Part shown: positions 62,117 through 64,000 of the stretch, piece by piece
Layout: the number at the start of each line of letters is the position of its first letter
Numbering within the stretch: the stretch's first letter is position 1
DNA from: Dolichospermum sp. DET69
GTDB taxonomy: Bacteria; Cyanobacteriota; Cyanobacteriia; Cyanobacteriales; Nostocaceae
Length of the DNA: 64,000 nt
NCBI GenBank assembly: GCA_017355425.1
Contig: CP070233.1
Location: 2,087,501 to 2,151,500, forward strand
Reading direction: 5' to 3'
Program-made: the position numbers and the translations under genes
The notes under the pieces: generated by a model
Told to the model about the DNA's origin: nothing
Database searches by the model: none
The model's input: only the letters and a program-made list of their open reading frames with translations

Positions 62117-62579
62117 CACTGGGATTATGATGATTAGATTTGTATATCCAGCCCTACTCACTGCCGATCAAAAAGATGGTGGCTTTGTAGTGACATTTCG
62201 TGACTTACCAGAAGCGATTACTCAAGGTGATTCCTTAGAACAAGCATTAAATGAAGCTGCTGACTGCTTAGAAGAATCCATTGCCATGCGTATTGATGAT
62301 AAGCTAGAAATCCCCCAACCTTCACAACTCAAACATGGGGAGTATTTAGTAGCCGTACCAGCACAAACAGCCTTAAAAGCGGCACTAAATCTAGCAATGC
62401 GTGAAAAAGGTATGAGTAAAGTTGAACTTGCTAATACTCTTAATATCCATGAAAAGGAAGTCAGACGTATCCTAGATCCTCACCACGTCACAAAATTATC
62501 TACAATGGAACGGACTCTGGTGGTACTCGGACAACGAATAGAATTAATTACAAGTCAGTGCAAATTCACGCCGGCTTGA
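62106..62579 (+). CDS. hicB: HicB-type antitoxin and autorepressor
   Basis: The 157-residue antitoxin has an N-terminal HicB partial RNase H fold (VYPALLTADQKDGGFVVTFR, then DLPEAITQGDSLEQALNEAA). A C-terminal helix-turn-helix follows (LAMREKGMSKVELANTLNIH with EKEVRRILDP), expected to bind the palindrome at 61876-61893. ATG 62106 overlaps hicA by 11 bases; ATGs at 62127 and 62130 are alternatives nearer the domain start. It is convergent with a second HicB/HicA pair on the minus strand. Confidence 0.9.
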   Translation: MKFNTGIMMIRFVYPALLTADQKDGGFVVTFRDLPEAITQGDSLEQALNEAADCLEESIAMRIDDKLEIPQPSQLKHGEYLVAVPAQTALKAALNLAMREKGMSKVELANTLNIHEKEVRRILDPHHVTKLSTMERTLVVLGQRIELITSQCKFTPA

Positions 62580-62582
62580 AAA

Positions 62583-62608
62583 CTTTAGCTTAGTCAGCAG
62601 AAGCTTTT
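62583..62608. repeat. Left-end scrap of the IS200/IS605 element family
   Basis: TTTAGCTTAGTCAGCAGAAG matches the first bases of the element at 27712 (TTTAGCTTAATCAGCAGAAG) with one change. It lies exactly between the two convergent hicAB modules and is followed at once by the hicB gene end. Confidence 0.6.
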
Positions 62609-62817
62609 TAAGCTATTTTTTGTAGTGTTTGGGGCTGGGGTAGGGGCTTGCCTATTGTTTCATAGCCATACAGCAAATCTTCTAAAACTTCCTTGGCATT
62701 TTCCAGTGCTTCTTCATAGCTTCCACCGTGTGTCCGCGCATATTTTCCCCATTCAGGTAAAAAAGCAATATATGCTTGATCCTCTTCAGACCACTGAATC
62801 AAAATACTATATTTCAT
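62608..62817 (-). CDS. hicB: HicB-like antitoxin (short form)
   Basis: The 69-residue protein is a HicB_lk/UPF0150 domain alone: MKYSILIQWSEEDQAYIAFL, then PEWGKYARTHGGSYEEALEN and a helix ending VLEDLLYGYETIGKPLPQP. It lacks a DNA-binding domain, unlike the hicB gene at 62106. It is encoded 14 bases downstream of a hicA gene on the same strand and is its presumed antidote. Confidence 0.88.
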   Translation of the reverse strand: MKYSILIQWSEEDQAYIAFLPEWGKYARTHGGSYEEALENAKEVLEDLLYGYETIGKPLPQPQTLQKIA

Positions 62818-62831
62818 AGTTCATCCTTTTC

Positions 62832-63038
62832 TTATAATTGCTCGAGTTCTTTTATACTTTCTATTATATCCTTCTCCTGATAAGGTTTTGCATCCTTGCT
62901 GTCTTTGCCAGAGAGAACTACAGGTTGTAGTAGAAGTGGATGAATCCAGTAAGAATGACTACCTTTTCCCCGTTTGGGTAAGAGCGTAAATCCTGCTTTC
63001 TGCAACATCTGTTTCAATTCTCTAACTTTTTTGGGCAT
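62832..63038 (-). CDS. hicA: HicA-type mRNA interferase toxin (second module)
   Basis: The 68-residue protein has the HicA layout: VRELKQMLQKAGFTLLPKRG, then KGSHSYWIHP with the catalytic GSH His, VVLSGKDSKDAKPYQEKDII and a final helix. It precedes its antitoxin gene on the minus strand. The two HicAB modules are arranged tail to tail and are different in sequence, so they are not a recent duplication. Confidence 0.9.
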   Translation of the reverse strand: MPKKVRELKQMLQKAGFTLLPKRGKGSHSYWIHPLLLQPVVLSGKDSKDAKPYQEKDIIESIKELEQL

Positions 63039-63135
63039 TTAATATTACCAGTAGTGATAAATTAGGAATATAAACCACAAAAAATCCCCTGAAAAGATGT
63101 AAAAACAATCCTTTTAGGGGAAAATTATTAAGAAA

Positions 63136-64000
63136 CTACGCTGGGTAAATTCTTAACCGCCGATTGGGTTCATCGCCAAAACTATCAGATTTGAGGCGAT
63201 AATGTTCTACCAACTCATGCTGCATTTTTCGCACTTGGGAAGAACGGGGTAATAATTCCACAGGCTGACCTTTAGGGATGACAATTTGCTCTACAGCAAG
63301 TCGAGCTTCCTCCAAAGCGTCCATTTCATCATCACCACCGTTGTGTAGTAACAGTTGTAATTCGCGGTCGTCGCCAATATCTGGATCATCAATATTCAGT
63401 AATCGGCGTAAACTACGAGTAATTTGAGGAATTGTACTAGACTTAATTACATGGATAGGTAAATGACGGGACTTAGCCATTTGTCTTAACTTAGCGTGAT
63501 TCTTGACGTGCGATCGCAAAGCCAGAATAGCATCAGCACCATCTAAGTCTTTTGTCAATATCACAGGCAAAGTTAGCACATTAATCACCTGTTCCAGTTG
63601 GTGACGACTCACCCCATAGGGGTAAATGTACAGTGGTAAATCTTCCCCATTAGGACCTGCTTGTTTGCGGCTGGTAAAATCAAAACTTTCTGAGTAATTG
63701 AAAGATTCATCCAACAACCGGTCAAATTCACTACGTCCCGTTGGTCTTTCCCTATCCAGAGATAAAGGTGGTAAAGCCACCATTTGTCCAGAAGAACGCC
63801 AACCATTCGGTTTAGCAGCTAAGAAAGAATCTTCCACATTAGCAACGTGACCATTGCCATTGCTATTACCACCATTGACTACAGCCAACTGTCTAGCAAC
63901 AGCAACCTTGCCATGATCATCAACAGTTCTAGTTTGTGGGGTAGGTTGACGACCACGTAAAAGACTATCAACCGTATCAGCCACACATTCATGAACTACC
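63136..64000 (-). CDS. Ycf45-like R3H/AAA protein, C-terminal part (runs off the window)
   Basis: The frame is open to the right edge (VVHECVADTVDSLLRGRQPT), so the N-terminal AAA ATPase half lies outside the window. Visible regions are a Gly/Asn-rich linker (VNGGNSNGNGHVANVEDSFL), then LYIYPYGVSRHQLEQVINVL and PVILTKDLDGADAILALRSH. A C-terminal R3H nucleic-acid-binding motif follows (QVRKMQHELVEHYRLKSDSF with EPNRRLRIYPA). Such proteins are conserved in cyanobacteria and plastids (Ycf45) and bind single-stranded nucleic acid; their exact role is unsettled. Confidence 0.85.
   Translation of the reverse strand, partial: VVHECVADTVDSLLRGRQPTPQTRTVDDHGKVAVARQLAVVNGGNSNGNGHVANVEDSFLAAKPNGWRSSGQMVALPPLSLDRERPTGRSEFDRLLDESFNYSESFDFTSRKQAGPNGEDLPLYIYPYGVSRHQLEQVINVLTLPVILTKDLDGADAILALRSHVKNHAKLRQMAKSRHLPIHVIKSSTIPQITRSLRRLLNIDDPDIGDDRELQLLLHNGGDDEMDALEEARLAVEQIVIPKGQPVELLPRSSQVRKMQHELVEHYRLKSDSFGDEPNRRLRIYPA

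Overview
The window comes from a filamentous, heterocyst-type (Nostocales-like) cyanobacterium. Chromosomal markers are psbU, btpA, cyanophycinase plus cyanophycin synthetase (cphB-cphA), menD, a fused VKOR-thioredoxin protein, a DUF3120 protein and an R3H/AAA (Ycf45-like) protein. Other signs are frequent HIP1 octamers (GCGATCGC), low GC, and the dense short tandem repeats (TCAGTTG, GTCAACA, AATTACC and CTAATGA heptamer types) typical of Nostoc/Anabaena/Dolichospermum genomes. The species cannot be fixed from the sequence.

Layout. 1-3.4 kb: a small basic protein, an IS200/IS605-derived mini-element, argH, a gutted tnpB and a small membrane protein with a partial duplicate. 3.4-10.8 kb (minus strand): larB, two near-identical solute-binding lipoproteins, a broken PIN gene paired with a PD-(D/E)XK-like gene, ispF and trmD. 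11.3-15.1 kb: cphB and cphA. 15.5-21.4 kb: DEAD-box helicase, rimO, btpA and VKOR. 21.4-39.1 kb is the accessory region. It holds a Panacea-type toxin-antitoxin pair, the scar of a deleted chaperone-usher operon, and a STAND/TPR NTPase. It then has a nested wreck: a sigma factor cut by an IS200/IS605 element and fused to an IscB tail that is itself cut by a group II intron. An intact SCPU-chaperone-usher operon follows, then a 12-copy hairpin array. 39.2-50.5 kb: nadB, psbU, a DUF3120 protein, a TetR-controlled membrane-fusion/ABC export operon, folB and menD. 50.7-57.4 kb: serA, a second 12-copy hairpin array, prmA, speB and a histidine-kinase pseudogene split by a MITE. 57.5-64 kb: a large membrane protein, a small coiled-coil protein, thrC, two tail-to-tail hicAB modules and the Ycf45-like gene.

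How the genes fit together. Arginine and nitrogen storage metabolism is over-represented (argH, cphA, cphB, speB), with amino-acid and cofactor housekeeping around it (serA, thrC, nadB, folB, menD, ispF). The accessory parts have been reshaped by at least five small-element families. These are a TTA-target MITE with GAGGNTGTTTGAAAAGT ends, a GCTACGGTGTACACACA-ended MITE, a GCGGTATGCACTTG repeat, an IS66-like MITE with an 8-bp duplication, and IS605-derived mini-elements. The last could be served in trans by the TnpA encoded here.

The most notable signals are the nested sigma/IS605/IscB/intron locus, the two large hairpin arrays, the remnant of a second chaperone-usher operon, and the short repeats translated in frame inside MenD and an ABC ATPase.
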